Under the pieces are notes generated by a model. The model ran no database searches. It was not told where the DNA came from and saw nothing but the letters and a program-made list of their open reading frames with translations. Positions 1 to 6,792 of a stretch of 43,404 nt of DNA are shown here, piece by piece. Source of the stretch: a virus; IMG/VR virus record IMGVR_UViG_3300036850_000204, positions 1 through 43,404 of that record; one strand, 5' to 3'. Within the stretch, counting starts at the first letter, position 1. Each line of letters opens with the position of its first letter. The position numbers and the translations under genes were made by a program.

Positions 1-1
1 G

Positions 2-592
2 CGGGCTGACCTAACTGGTCTCGACCAGGAGTGCGCCAACGTGGAGGTCGTGTTCGACATGGAGCGCTCGGGCGCGACGCTGGCGTGGGCACGCATGCAC
101 GGCGACAAGCCTTGCTGGCTCGTCGACTACGCCGAGGATCGCGACTTGTGGCGCCACAAGCTGCCGCGATCGCGTGAAGTCAACGCGTACTTATCCGCGG
201 CGCCCAAGACGTTCGCGGCCTACGACAAGGCGTTTGAGGCTGGTCCAGATGTCGTCGCCGGTTGGGGCGAAGGGTGCTTGACGTGGATCCGCTACTACGT
301 CGACTCGGTCAAGCAGCTGCACCGCCGTATGCCGTTCCTCGGGTACGACGACATCCCGGTGGTCAACGCGCCATACACGGCCACGTCAGAGGTTGTCGGC
401 GAACTGGCGGAAGACGCGCTGTTCGCAGTTGGCTGGCACGTGCGCGCTGACGGCAAGGTGGTCTACAGCCTGCGGTCGCGCGGCGACTTTAGCGTCGAAG
501 CGCTGGCCAAGACGATGGGCGGCGGCGGGCACGTCAAGGCAGCTGGGTTCCAGTCCAGCAAGACGCCAGACGCACTTGCGGAAGCCATCTGA
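2..592 (+). CDS. DHH/DHHA1-family phosphoesterase, C-terminal part (5' truncated)
   Basis: This is the C-terminal part of a DHH-superfamily phosphoesterase. The frame is open to the left edge, so the N-terminal DHH catalytic motifs lie outside the window. Visible motifs are FDMERSGATLAW near the start, a linker typical of nanoRNase/oligoribonuclease-like DHH proteins (LVDYAEDRDLWRHKLPRSREVNAY), and the DHHA1 signature GGGGHVKAAGF near the C-terminus, which binds the nucleic-acid or nucleotide substrate. Relatives degrade short oligonucleotides, single-stranded DNA or cyclic dinucleotides; which one applies here cannot be decided without the N-terminus. It ends in a TGATG overlap with the next gene. 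A GTG at 41 could serve as a start, but it would leave only half a domain, so I treat the gene as partial. Confidence 0.8.
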   Translation, partial: RADLTGLDQECANVEVVFDMERSGATLAWARMHGDKPCWLVDYAEDRDLWRHKLPRSREVNAYLSAAPKTFAAYDKAFEAGPDVVAGWGEGCLTWIRYYVDSVKQLHRRMPFLGYDDIPVVNAPYTATSEVVGELAEDALFAVGWHVRADGKVVYSLRSRGDFSVEALAKTMGGGGHVKAAGFQSSKTPDALAEAI

Positions 593-1074
593 TGCCATCC
601 CCCCGCAAGCTCCTCACCGCGCACGGCCGGTCGCAGACGGCCTCCGAGTGGCAACGCGAGCTCGGCCTGTGCCGCGGTCGCCTGTACGAGCGCCTGAAGT
701 CCGGCATGACGCTGGAGGAAGCGCTGACGTCTGATCGCTTCGAGTGTCACGTCACGCGGCGGTACGCGCAGCAGACGCGGCCGACGACCGAGGCTTACGC
801 TGGCGCTCGCGACTTGCCGTGGGCGGAAGACCGCGTGGCGCAGCGTCTGGTGAGTGAGTGCGGGCCGCTCAGCCTCGAAGACATCGCGCGAATCCAGGGA
901 TGCTCGCGGGAGTACATCCGCCAAATCGAGGAGCGTGCACTGCGGAAGCTGCGAATACAGTTCACCGGACGGGCGTTGCACGGGCGGGTTATGGAATTGC
1001 TGGCGGGCATGGACGAAGAACGTTCGCGGCGCCAGCAGACATGGCCGGCGATGGATGTGGAGGACGCAGCGTGA
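592..1074 (+). CDS. Sigma-70 region 4-like helix-turn-helix protein (first of two)
   Basis: 160 aa. Residues about 93-121 (LSLEDIARIQGCSREYIRQI then ERALRKLR) closely match the sigma-70 family region 4 helix-turn-helix that binds the -35 element, including the REYIRQIE recognition-helix pattern. The protein has no region 2, so it is not a complete sigma factor. An N-terminal module (about residues 14-45, SEWQRELGL...RLYERLKSG...LEEAL) looks like a second small HTH and recurs in the protein at 2575-3027. The likely role is transcription control or a structural DNA-binding function. The start ATG overlaps the stop of the upstream gene. The DNA-binding assignment is firm and the regulatory target is unknown. 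Confidence 0.75.
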   Translation: MPSPRKLLTAHGRSQTASEWQRELGLCRGRLYERLKSGMTLEEALTSDRFECHVTRRYAQQTRPTTEAYAGARDLPWAEDRVAQRLVSECGPLSLEDIARIQGCSREYIRQIEERALRKLRIQFTGRALHGRVMELLAGMDEERSRRQQTWPAMDVEDAA

Positions 1075-1370
1075 GTAAGAAGGAAACCGATGCGGTGGCT
1101 GCGGTTGTGCATCTCATGCTGGCGCCGTGTCTTTGGTGCTGGGAAGGCTTCGTCCTGACCAAGTTGTGGTCCTGGCACGTGACGGATCTGGGGCTGCCGT
1201 CGATCGGGCTTGGTGCGGGCGTCGGCATCATGGCGATCGCAGCCCACCTTACACATCAGTTGCCGCCAAAGAGCGGCGTCGAAGCGTCCAACGCGGACAA
1301 CATCTTGCGTCTGATCTCCAGTGCGCTGACGGCGGCTCTCTTGCTGCTGATCGGCTGGATTGCGGCGTGA
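1071..1370 (+). CDS. Small membrane protein, about three transmembrane segments
   Basis: 99 aa. The GTG start at 1071 overlaps the previous stop as GTGA. There are three hydrophobic stretches: residues about 8-28 (AAVVHLMLAPCLWCWEGFVL), about 38-55 (LGLPSIGLGAGVGIMAIAA) and the C-terminal ISSALTAALLLLIGWIAA. The N-terminus is short and charged (SKKETD). It is probably an inner-membrane protein. A holin is conceivable from size and topology, but no endolysin is nearby and the gene sits in the early block, so no function is assigned. Confidence 0.65.
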   Translation: MSKKETDAVAAVVHLMLAPCLWCWEGFVLTKLWSWHVTDLGLPSIGLGAGVGIMAIAAHLTHQLPPKSGVEASNADNILRLISSALTAALLLLIGWIAA

Positions 1371-1558
1371 CCAGTAAGCAGCAGACCGCCCCGCGCGTTT
1401 ACACGAGCGACCGTGAGCGCGCAGAGACGTTTGTGCGAAGCCTGGACGAGGCCGACGACTGGACTGAGGCGCTTGTGCGGGCGTTCGACGAAGTGCGTGA
1501 GGATGAGCGCCGCGCGGTTGGCATGAGCCGGCTGGAGTGGCCTAGAGGAGGCGAGTGA
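1367..1558 (+). CDS. Small hydrophilic protein, unknown
   Basis: 63 aa with a GTG start in a GTGA overlap. The protein is highly charged with alternating Glu/Asp and Arg (DRERAETFVRSLDEADDWTEA) and is probably helical. No family is recognised. It is accepted because it fills the gap in the operon exactly, its third codon positions are GC-rich, and the next gene begins at its stop codon. Confidence 0.55.
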   Translation: MTSKQQTAPRVYTSDRERAETFVRSLDEADDWTEALVRAFDEVREDERRAVGMSRLEWPRGGE

Positions 1559-2376
1559 TGGATTTGCAGAGTCGTCGTTGCGGTTGTGGATCGGTGTTCA
1601 GACTCCCGAATCTGATGAGCCGGGAGACGCGGTGTGTGACCTGCACCAGGTCGTTGGCGGTGGCGGTCATGAAGGCGCGTGCCAACGAGGCAGCGCCGTA
1701 CGGCCGCAGCATGGTAGCGACGCTGGGCACCGGCCGTGACGTTCACGCCGTGGGCGCCCGACAGCCGCACGACAACGGCGCCGTACGCATCACGGCAAAG
1801 CAGCCAGGGTCGCCGACGCCGGGTCTGGTGGCGGTGGTTGGGGGCGACATCGATCCGACGTGCGAGTGGCGCGACGCCCCGAACGGCTGGCAACGTGGGG
1901 CGCAGTGGCGCGTGGTATCGGACAGCCGAGTTCTCTACGCGCACACAACCGGGCAGTGGGGAATCCTGGATACGACCGGCCTGCCGCACGGCGGCTGGCG
2001 CTCAAACGTTAAGCGCGGTCTAGTCGGCGCAGGCGACATGCGAGGGTCGCCGGCCCGCCTTCGTCAGGCGCAGGAGGCTGTCGACACCGCGTGGCGCGAG
2101 ATGCAGAGTCCGGCCGAGGCCAGGCGCGTGGATGTGATGCGCGATCCGGTGCCGGCGGCGCCGACTACTCTCGTAGAGTCCATCGCGCTGATGGAGCGTG
2201 GTTGGTGGCTGGCGCTGTCAGACTCGCCGAAGGCGGCCAAGCGCCGCATCGTTGCCGGCGAGTCGCAATACTACCAGCACGATCGCGGGTGGTATGCCAA
2301 GGGGCTAGACGAGCCAGGCTTCACGGTCAGCGTTACGCACGGCAGTTATAGGCCCGTCCGCCCGGAGCACCCGTGA
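1558..2376 (+). CDS. Unknown protein with N-terminal zinc-ribbon-like cysteines
   Basis: 272 aa. The N-terminus carries CGCGSVF...CVTC, a CxC...CxxC arrangement suggesting a small zinc ribbon at residues about 8-32. The rest is not recognised: a Gly/Arg-rich middle and a C-terminal segment rich in aromatic residues (ERGWWLALSDSPKAAKRRI, then YYQHDRGWYAKGL). The ATG at 1558 is preferred over the in-frame GTG at 1555 because GAGGAGGCG lies at a good distance upstream. Confidence 0.65.
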   Translation: MDLQSRRCGCGSVFRLPNLMSRETRCVTCTRSLAVAVMKARANEAAPYGRSMVATLGTGRDVHAVGARQPHDNGAVRITAKQPGSPTPGLVAVVGGDIDPTCEWRDAPNGWQRGAQWRVVSDSRVLYAHTTGQWGILDTTGLPHGGWRSNVKRGLVGAGDMRGSPARLRQAQEAVDTAWREMQSPAEARRVDVMRDPVPAAPTTLVESIALMERGWWLALSDSPKAAKRRIVAGESQYYQHDRGWYAKGLDEPGFTVSVTHGSYRPVRPEHP

Positions 2377-2594
2377 TCGACGACAGCGACGCCGACTTCG
2401 CGCTGCTGGCGTCCATGGGCTCGACCGGCTGGGTCGGCTTTCTGCTGCTCGTGCTGGCCATCGTGCTGTACGTGGTGGCAGCCGACAACGCGGCTGAGTG
2501 CGCCGAGCGGTCGTGCCGCGTCGGTGTCGCCAAGCTCATCGACCACGAGTGCGTTTGCGTGGAGGCGCCAGCAAGTGAAAGGCGTCGCCCCTAA
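2373..2594 (+). CDS. Small single-pass membrane protein
   Basis: 73 aa with a GTG start in a GTGA overlap. The N-terminus is acidic (IDDSDADFALL). It is followed by one strong transmembrane helix at about residues 19-36 (VGFLLLVLAIVLYVVAAD) and a Cys-containing C-terminal domain (AECAERSC...HECVCVEAP). The predicted topology is a short periplasmic N-terminus with a cytoplasmic tail, or the reverse. No function is recognised. Its end overlaps the next gene by 20 bases. Confidence 0.55.
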   Translation: MIDDSDADFALLASMGSTGWVGFLLLVLAIVLYVVAADNAAECAERSCRVGVAKLIDHECVCVEAPASERRRP

Positions 2595-3027
2595 GCTACT
2601 CGTGGTCCGCGGCCGGGCCCTGTCGGTCAAGGACTGGGCCGCCGAGGCCGGCGTCTCGCCGTTCACGCTGTACGGCAGGCTACGCAACGGCGAGTCGCCG
2701 GAGGACGCCGTCGGCGCCGCCAGGCCAGCGGGAAGGCCGTCAAGCGGCACCGAGATGTGGGACGGCGCGCGGCAGCTCCGGTACGCAGACGACCTGGTCG
2801 CGCAGACGCTGGTGGGCGTGCGGGCGTACACGCAGCAGGAGGTTGCGGACATGCTCGGCGTCACGCGTCAGCGGGCACAGCAGCTCGAGGAAGACGCGCT
2901 CAAGGCGTTCGCGAGGCGGGCGCTGTCGATGGGGCTGACGGCGGACCTGTGCGGCGGTCTGGTGGCGCTGGACGAGGCCAGGGACGCACGGGCGGCGCGG
3001 TGGCCGGTCGATGAGGGGGATGAGTGA
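2575..3027 (+). CDS. Sigma-70 region 4-like helix-turn-helix protein (second of two)
   Basis: 150 aa. The GTG at 2575 is chosen because it sits only 20 bases inside the previous gene; the longer frame would start at 2524 and overlap far more. Residues about 85-114 (YTQQEVADMLGVTRQRAQQL then EEDALK) form a region-4-like HTH. The N-terminal module (residues about 18-46, VKDWAAEAGVSPFTLYGRL) parallels that of the 592-1074 protein: SEWQREL-type helix, LY-RL core, then a Glu-Asp-Ala helix. The two are therefore diverged paralogues. They probably bind different promoters or act in sequence, but this is inference. Confidence 0.72.
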   Translation: MKGVAPKLLVVRGRALSVKDWAAEAGVSPFTLYGRLRNGESPEDAVGAARPAGRPSSGTEMWDGARQLRYADDLVAQTLVGVRAYTQQEVADMLGVTRQRAQQLEEDALKAFARRALSMGLTADLCGGLVALDEARDARAARWPVDEGDE

Positions 3028-3179
3028 CCGCCGCGCGCCACGCCTTCTGGTCGCTCGCGTTCGCGGTGGTGCTGTCGGCGCTGCTGTGGGCGTTCTGCTG
3101 GGGCCTGTTCGTCTGCGGCTACGCGATGGGCGTGCTGGCCGGGCAGCAGGAGTGCGGGGAGGGTGGTGACAGTAAGTGA
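3024..3179 (+). CDS. 51-aa membrane peptide
   Basis: Reading from the GTG at 3024 (GTGA overlap) gives a 51-residue peptide. It has a positively charged start (TAARHAF), one long hydrophobic helix (WSLAFAVVLSALLWAFCWGL, continuing into FVCGYAMGVL) and a short polar tail (AGQQECGEGGDSK). The next gene starts at its stop by another GTGA overlap, so it fills the gap exactly. It is likely a small single-pass membrane protein of unknown role. Confidence 0.55.
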   Translation: MTAARHAFWSLAFAVVLSALLWAFCWGLFVCGYAMGVLAGQQECGEGGDSK

Positions 3180-3961
3180 CGTGGTTCAAGGTCGACGATG
3201 GGTTCTATGACCACCCCAAAGTCAACGATCTGAGGTCTGGGTCGTGCTACTCCGACGCCATCGCGCTGTGGCTTTTGGCTGGCTCGTGGAGTTCCAGGTA
3301 TCTGACTGACGGCGTTGTCCCAGAGAGCCAGGTGAGGCGATTCGGGCTCAAGCGGCCGGCCGCCGCGGAGCTTGTAAGGGTGCGACTCTGGTACGAAATC
3401 GATGACGGCTACGCGTTCCACGAGTGGGCCGAGCACCAACCAACCCGCGACGACGTACGGACGCGGCGCAAGTCTGCAACCGATCGTCAACGCAGACACC
3501 GTCACGGCGTGACTAACGAGTCACAAGGTATACGCGCGCGTTCTCCCGTCCCGACCCGTCCCGACCTACCAGAAAAACCTGAGACGCACTGCGTCATAAG
3601 CGGGCACGACCGCGTCAACGCTGCGCTCGACTCCAACGGTCTGCTCGTTGCCGACATGGCCTGGCTGGACACGCCAGAAGAGACAGCACGTCGTGCATCG
3701 GTGGACGCGGCGCCGTCAGTGGTCGCAAGCGGCGACAGCGACGGCACGGACTCGTTGCTTGGCGAGCTGGTAGACGCTGCGCTGCGCGAAGGCGTCAGCG
3801 TGCCGCAGCCGGCGACGTGGGATGGGCTGCGTGAGGCTGCGCGGCGCGTAAGGCTGGGCAGCGACGACCGGAGGCTGGTGGAGGCCTTCGACGAAGTGAC
3901 GGGCACGCGTGACCCGATGGCGATGCCGCCGCGGGTGCGCAAGGCGAGGAGGAGCGAGTAA
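3176..3961 (+). CDS. Replisome-organiser/DnaD-N-like DNA-binding protein
   Basis: 261 aa with a GTG start in a GTGA overlap. The N-terminal 100 residues (TWFKVDDGFYDHPKV, DAIALWLLAGSWSSRYLTDG, VVPESQVRRFG, FHEWAEHQPTRDD) have the layout of the winged-helix domain found in many phage replication-initiation or replisome-organiser proteins. A basic, low-complexity linker follows (RRKSATDRQRRHRHG). The C-terminal 150 residues are acidic and Ala-rich with no recognised ATPase or helicase motif. The likely role is origin binding or helicase loading. The assignment rests on the N-terminal pattern only. Confidence 0.6.
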   Translation: MTWFKVDDGFYDHPKVNDLRSGSCYSDAIALWLLAGSWSSRYLTDGVVPESQVRRFGLKRPAAAELVRVRLWYEIDDGYAFHEWAEHQPTRDDVRTRRKSATDRQRRHRHGVTNESQGIRARSPVPTRPDLPEKPETHCVISGHDRVNAALDSNGLLVADMAWLDTPEETARRASVDAAPSVVASGDSDGTDSLLGELVDAALREGVSVPQPATWDGLREAARRVRLGSDDRRLVEAFDEVTGTRDPMAMPPRVRKARRSE

Positions 3962-3962
3962 C

Positions 3963-4517
3963 ATGTCGAGTGTTGCTAAGCAGTTGGGCGTTTCCGACGA
4001 TGACTACGAGTGGCTGTGCGACCTCGGCCACGGAGTCTGCTGGATATGCGCCAACGAAGAAAGAACCGACCGCCGCATGGCGATCGACCACGACCACGTT
4101 ACGGGGGCTGTCCGCGGACTGCTTTGCACGTCGTGCAACCGCCGTCTTGGCGGCACTCGTGACCCTAAGTGGCTGCGACGAGCGGCGCTGTACCTGGAGT
4201 CTGCTGCCCGGGCATTCGGCGACCAGTGCGACGCCTGCGGTGAGGCGGCGCCAAGCCATGTCGTTGGCGACGGCATCCACGAACACCGCTGCTGCGGCAA
4301 GCGGTGGAGGGTCGGCTATCAGACCAATGGCGTACCTTTCGCGTGGTCACATTACGGCGTCAACCCGGCACCACCTCGGCGCGCGCCTCTGGACGGGCAA
4401 GGCTCCGTTGGACATCCGGGGTCCGGCGCCGGCTACTTGCGGGCGCTGTCGGACGAGATGGGGCTGAGCGTGACGGCGTTTACCGGTGAGGACGACGATG
4501 GCAAAGACGCGAAGTAA
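3963..4517 (+). CDS. Recombination endonuclease VII-like HNH (His-Me finger) nuclease
   Basis: 184 aa. The zinc site and catalytic core are clear: C26-x2-C29, then IDHDHVTGAVRGLLC (H43, D44, H45) and C55-x2-C58-N, followed by the usual helix DPKWLRRAALYLE. This is the endonuclease VII fold, which in T4 resolves branched DNA before packaging. A second Cys cluster at CDACGEA...HRCCGKRW suggests another zinc knuckle in a C-terminal extension. The ATG at 3963 directly follows the previous stop; the longer in-frame start at 3909 would overlap it heavily. In phages of this kind the nuclease may process replication intermediates or assist packaging. Confidence 0.85.
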   Translation: MSSVAKQLGVSDDDYEWLCDLGHGVCWICANEERTDRRMAIDHDHVTGAVRGLLCTSCNRRLGGTRDPKWLRRAALYLESAARAFGDQCDACGEAAPSHVVGDGIHEHRCCGKRWRVGYQTNGVPFAWSHYGVNPAPPRRAPLDGQGSVGHPGSGAGYLRALSDEMGLSVTAFTGEDDDGKDAK

Positions 4518-5160
4518 GGCAGACGGCAAGGCTGCAGAACCTGTGACGACGCCTGAAACTGCGGAAAGCGCGGCGGCTGAGTCAACAGACAAGCCGGGGG
4601 CTGAAGACCCCATTCCCGTCCCTCGCGCGCGCGCGCGAGCCGGCCGGCCTCGCGTCGTGACCGTCGAGGTGGCTGAGGAGTTCGCTAAGGCGATGCTCAG
4701 CGACGTCACGCACTCGGTGACGAGCGCTGCGCACGCGGTGGGGGTGCACCCGAAGACCGTGCTGGACTGCCTGAACCGCTTTGAGCGCGGCGAGAGCGAG
4801 TCGGAGGTGGACGAGGAGGTTGGCGCCATCCTGAGCGCAGCCCGCGCCGAGCACGTCAGGGAACTGCGGCGTAAGGGGGAGTTGGCGAGCGACGACGCGA
4901 ACGGTCCGGGCGTAGCGTGGGTCAAGTGGCGTCTGGAGACTGGCGCGCCGAAGGAGCACCCGCGCACGACTGCGACAAGCGTCGAACTCACCGGCAAGGA
5001 CGGCGGCGCCATCCAGGTGGCAGCCCGCCCGATGACGCGCGCGGAGGCGTTGGCAGCGCTGAAGGACGACCCTGAGGTCGTTGCGCTTTTGAGGGGAATG
5101 GCTGGCGAGGCTAAGGGGTTGTTGGGGACGGGAGATGGTGGTGAGGATGGCGAAAGGTAA
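4498..5160 (+). CDS. Terminase small subunit-like HTH protein
   Basis: 220 aa. After a low-complexity Ala/Glu/Thr N-terminus and a basic stretch (RARARAGRPR), residues about 60-100 hold an HTH (SAAHAVGVHPKTVLDCLNRF). The tail has the feature I associate with terminase small subunits: a conserved Trp-rich helix (WVKWRLETGAPKEHP) followed by VELTGKDGGAIQ. It would recognise the phage packaging site and load the large terminase. It lies about 15.6 kb from the large subunit, which is unusual. A transcription regulator is the alternative. The start at ATG 4498 overlaps the previous gene by 20 bases; an in-frame GTG at 4486 also exists. Confidence 0.5.
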   Translation: MAKTRSKADGKAAEPVTTPETAESAAAESTDKPGAEDPIPVPRARARAGRPRVVTVEVAEEFAKAMLSDVTHSVTSAAHAVGVHPKTVLDCLNRFERGESESEVDEEVGAILSAARAEHVRELRRKGELASDDANGPGVAWVKWRLETGAPKEHPRTTATSVELTGKDGGAIQVAARPMTRAEALAALKDDPEVVALLRGMAGEAKGLLGTGDGGEDGER

Positions 5161-5254
5161 GAGAGCAAAGCGTCGCTACTACTTCCCTGGCAGCAAGTGG
5201 GCGTTCAGGCTGGCGTACTACAGGCGCCGGGCCTGTAGTGAGGGGCGAACGTGA
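5147..5254 (+). CDS. 35-aa basic peptide
   Basis: The ATG at 5147 follows GGTGAGG and opens a 35-codon frame ending at 5254, where the next gene starts by a GTGA overlap. The peptide is very basic and aromatic (MAKGKRAKRRYYFPGSKWAF, then RLAYYRRRACSEGRT), suggesting nucleic-acid binding. Because of its size the call rests on the exact fit between neighbours. Confidence 0.4.
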   Translation: MAKGKRAKRRYYFPGSKWAFRLAYYRRRACSEGRT

Positions 5255-5580
5255 CCAACGCCGACCTAATCGCCCGCATCGCCCGCTGGCAGAACGCCGG
5301 CACCGTTCACCCTCTGACCTGCGGCAACGACAGTCGGCACGCGGTGCTGGTGGCGCGTGAACGCGATGACGGCAGCGTCTATCTGGCCTGCCCGGACTGC
5401 ACGTACACGCAGACGCACATACCAGGCGCGGTGCGCAGTGGCGAGCCGCCGTTCCCGGACTTCGCCACGGCGCTGCGAGCGTGGGCCAACCCACTCGCTG
5501 GTGCAGAGAAGGCCTACGCAGCTCGCCCGCGCCCCAAGCTCGGCGCCGGCACGGTCGGCTACGCACGGAGGCGGCGGTGA
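5251..5580 (+). CDS. Small Cys-containing protein, unknown
   Basis: 109 aa with a GTG start in a GTGA overlap. A probable zinc-binding core comprises HPLTCGND...H and a later CPDC (LACPDCTYTQTHIP). The pattern resembles the common phage zinc-ribbon protein family in which a CPxC knuckle follows a short beta strand. The C-terminus is basic (ARPRPKLGAGTVGYARRRR). It is likely a nucleic-acid-associated small protein of unknown function. Confidence 0.6.
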   Translation: MTNADLIARIARWQNAGTVHPLTCGNDSRHAVLVARERDDGSVYLACPDCTYTQTHIPGAVRSGEPPFPDFATALRAWANPLAGAEKAYAARPRPKLGAGTVGYARRRR

Positions 5581-5699
5581 GCTATCCGGACCCCGATCAC
5601 GAAGACGTCGACCGCTGGGCTGCGTTGCCCGCGATTCTGCTGCTGATGTCGCCCTTCATCTTTGTGGCGGCCATCGCGCTGGCGGAGTCGTGTAAGTGA
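5577..5699 (+). CDS. 40-aa membrane peptide
   Basis: The GTG at 5577 overlaps the previous stop. The peptide has an acidic N-terminus (SYPDPDHEDVDRW) and one transmembrane helix (AALPAILLLMSPFIFVAAIA). It is one of several very small membrane proteins in this block; no function is assigned. Confidence 0.45.
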   Translation: MSYPDPDHEDVDRWAALPAILLLMSPFIFVAAIALAESCK

Positions 5700-5718
5700 C
5701 CAGCGCACGGAGGCGTCG

Positions 5719-5946
5719 GTGAAGAAGTCAGACGTCGTGGCGGCGTGCGGTCTCGCGCTGTTCGCTGGCTTCTTTGGTTGCGTGTGGCTGTACAGCTCCA
5801 TCCTGTACCGCGCTTGCGAATCGGGCCGTGCCGAGTGGCGACGCCAGTGCGTGCAAACGCATCCTGACGCTGGCCGTGCCACGAACTGGTGTGAGTCGCG
5901 GGCTGACGAACTGTTCTGCTACCGGCGCTCGAAGGTTGGTCAATGA
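5719..5946 (+). CDS. Small membrane-anchored Cys-rich protein
   Basis: 75 aa with a GTG start at 5719. A short basic N-terminus (KKSDVV) leads into a hydrophobic helix (AACGLALFAGFFGCVWLYSS), giving a signal-anchor pattern. An extracytoplasmic-looking domain follows with three spaced cysteines (YRACESG, RRQCVQTH, WCESRADELFC) that could form disulphides. The gap to the previous gene is 19 bases and contains ACGGAGGCG as a ribosome-binding site. Unknown function. Confidence 0.55.
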   Translation: MKKSDVVAACGLALFAGFFGCVWLYSSILYRACESGRAEWRRQCVQTHPDAGRATNWCESRADELFCYRRSKVGQ

Positions 5947-6145
5947 TGACCGCCCGCTGCGCCAAGTGCGACTCCATCCAAGCTCACGCCGCCGAGCGCC
6001 TCCAGGAAGAGCGCGCGCACCACGCGGCGACCGCGGCAGAGCTGACCGCGCTCAAAGAGAGCGTCACCGCATCCGCCAAGTACCGCGACGGCTACATCGC
6101 AACTGCACCAACGGCTGCAAGGCCTGGGACTGCAAGAACCTGTGA
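5943..6145 (+). CDS. Small Cys-motif protein, apparently frameshifted
   Basis: The ATG at 5943 opens a frame with strongly GC-biased third positions (MMTARCAKCDSIQAHAAERL and a following Glu/Ala helix) up to about 6098. From there that frame loses its bias. The -1 frame continues convincingly as RNCTNGCKAWDCKNL and stops at 6145, exactly where the next gene begins by the GTGA overlap used throughout this region. One missing C in ATC(C)GC at about 6098 would join the two parts as ...RDGYI-RNCTNG.... Either the gene carries a one-base deletion, or the assembly does, or a -1 shift occurs. The joined product would be about 67 aa with CxxC-type motifs at both ends. Confidence 0.5.
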
Positions 6146-6333
6146 GCTTCAACCACCGAGAGGCTGGCGGAGTTGTTTTGGCCACCCTGTGTACGCTAGC
6201 AGTTGCCGCGGTGGTCGTGTTCGCGCCGGCCATGTGGCTGATGGCTGAGGTCGGTCCGCTCGCCGGGCTTGGCTACACGGTCGTGTCCACGCTGGCCGGC
6301 TGCTACGCGTTGATCGGCTGGTCGTCTGCCTGA
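6142..6333 (+). CDS. 63-aa membrane protein, two transmembrane segments
   Basis: GTG start in a GTGA overlap. After SFNHREAGG come two hydrophobic helices: VVLATLCTLAVAAVVVFAPA and, after a short loop (EVGP), LAGLGYTVVSTLAGCYALIG. The size and two-helix hairpin would fit a class II holin, but no lysis gene adjoins and its neighbours are early-type genes, so the role is open. Confidence 0.55.
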   Translation: MSFNHREAGGVVLATLCTLAVAAVVVFAPAMWLMAEVGPLAGLGYTVVSTLAGCYALIGWSSA

Positions 6334-6366
6334 CGTGCCCGAGTAACCTAGTTTATGCGCGCACGA

Positions 6367-6388
6367 GTCTGCTATGCCGTATGCAGAC
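6367..6388 (+). repeat. Inverted repeat in the gap before the 6400 gene
   Basis: GTCTGC (6367-6372) and GCAGAC (6383-6388) form a perfect 6-bp stem around a 10-nt loop, just upstream of the GGAGGG ribosome-binding site. The 66-bp gap is one of the few breaks in the early operon, so this could be an operator or an RNA hairpin. No clear -35/-10 pair is visible. Confidence 0.3.
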
Positions 6389-6399
6389 TTGGAGGGCGG

Positions 6400-6792
6400 A
6401 TGGCTGACAAGGTGCCTTACTACGACTACGGCGGCGCACTCGAACTGGCCGGTGCCACGGTGCACCACTACAAGGCGTTCGGCGATTACCAGGGTATATG
6501 GCTGGCCAAGGTCACGTTCAACGACGCCGTGGTCTGGCTGCGCGACTACTACGGCAGCTGCTCTGGCTGCGACGCGCTGGAGGATGCCAACCACCCGTAT
6601 CGCTACGGCGATGACAGCGACGAAGAATGGGCCGCCAAGGTCGCGGCGTACGAGGCGAAGGTGCGCAAGGTCGGCGAGGACTGCTTGATGCGCGCGATGT
6701 CGCTGGAGGAACTGCGTGCTGAACTGGGTCCGGAGCCGTACGGCGATGACCTGGAAGCGTTTGAGTGGTTGAAGACGGTGGAGGGCGAGTGA
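6400..6792 (+). CDS. Conserved phage protein of unknown function (CSGCDA motif)
   Basis: 130 aa. The ATG at 6400 is preceded by GGAGGG, and an earlier in-frame start at 6355 lacks such a site. The features DYGGALELAGATVHHYKAFG, DYYGSCSGCDALED and a C-terminal helix with MSLEELRAELG match a phage protein type I recognise by pattern but for which no role is known to me. The CSGC pair may bind metal. Acidic overall. Confidence 0.6.
   Translation: MADKVPYYDYGGALELAGATVHHYKAFGDYQGIWLAKVTFNDAVVWLRDYYGSCSGCDALEDANHPYRYGDDSDEEWAAKVAAYEAKVRKVGEDCLMRAMSLEELRAELGPEPYGDDLEAFEWLKTVEGE

Noticed and set aside
463-981. Long minus-strand frame opposite the first sigma-like gene
   Set aside because: It is antisense to a well-supported gene, is rich in Arg/Pro/Ala, and has no recognisable domain; typical of mirror frames in GC-rich DNA.
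5966-6145. Alternative GTG at 5966 in the frame that ends at 6145
   Set aside because: It would give one uninterrupted small gene, but its first 40 residues are almost all Arg/Pro/Ala and the third-position bias lies in the other frame, so a frameshifted gene explains the data better.
1071-6333. Small membrane proteins as holins
   Set aside because: Several have suitable size and topology, but no endolysin or spanin is nearby and they lie in the early region, so calling any of them a holin would be guesswork.
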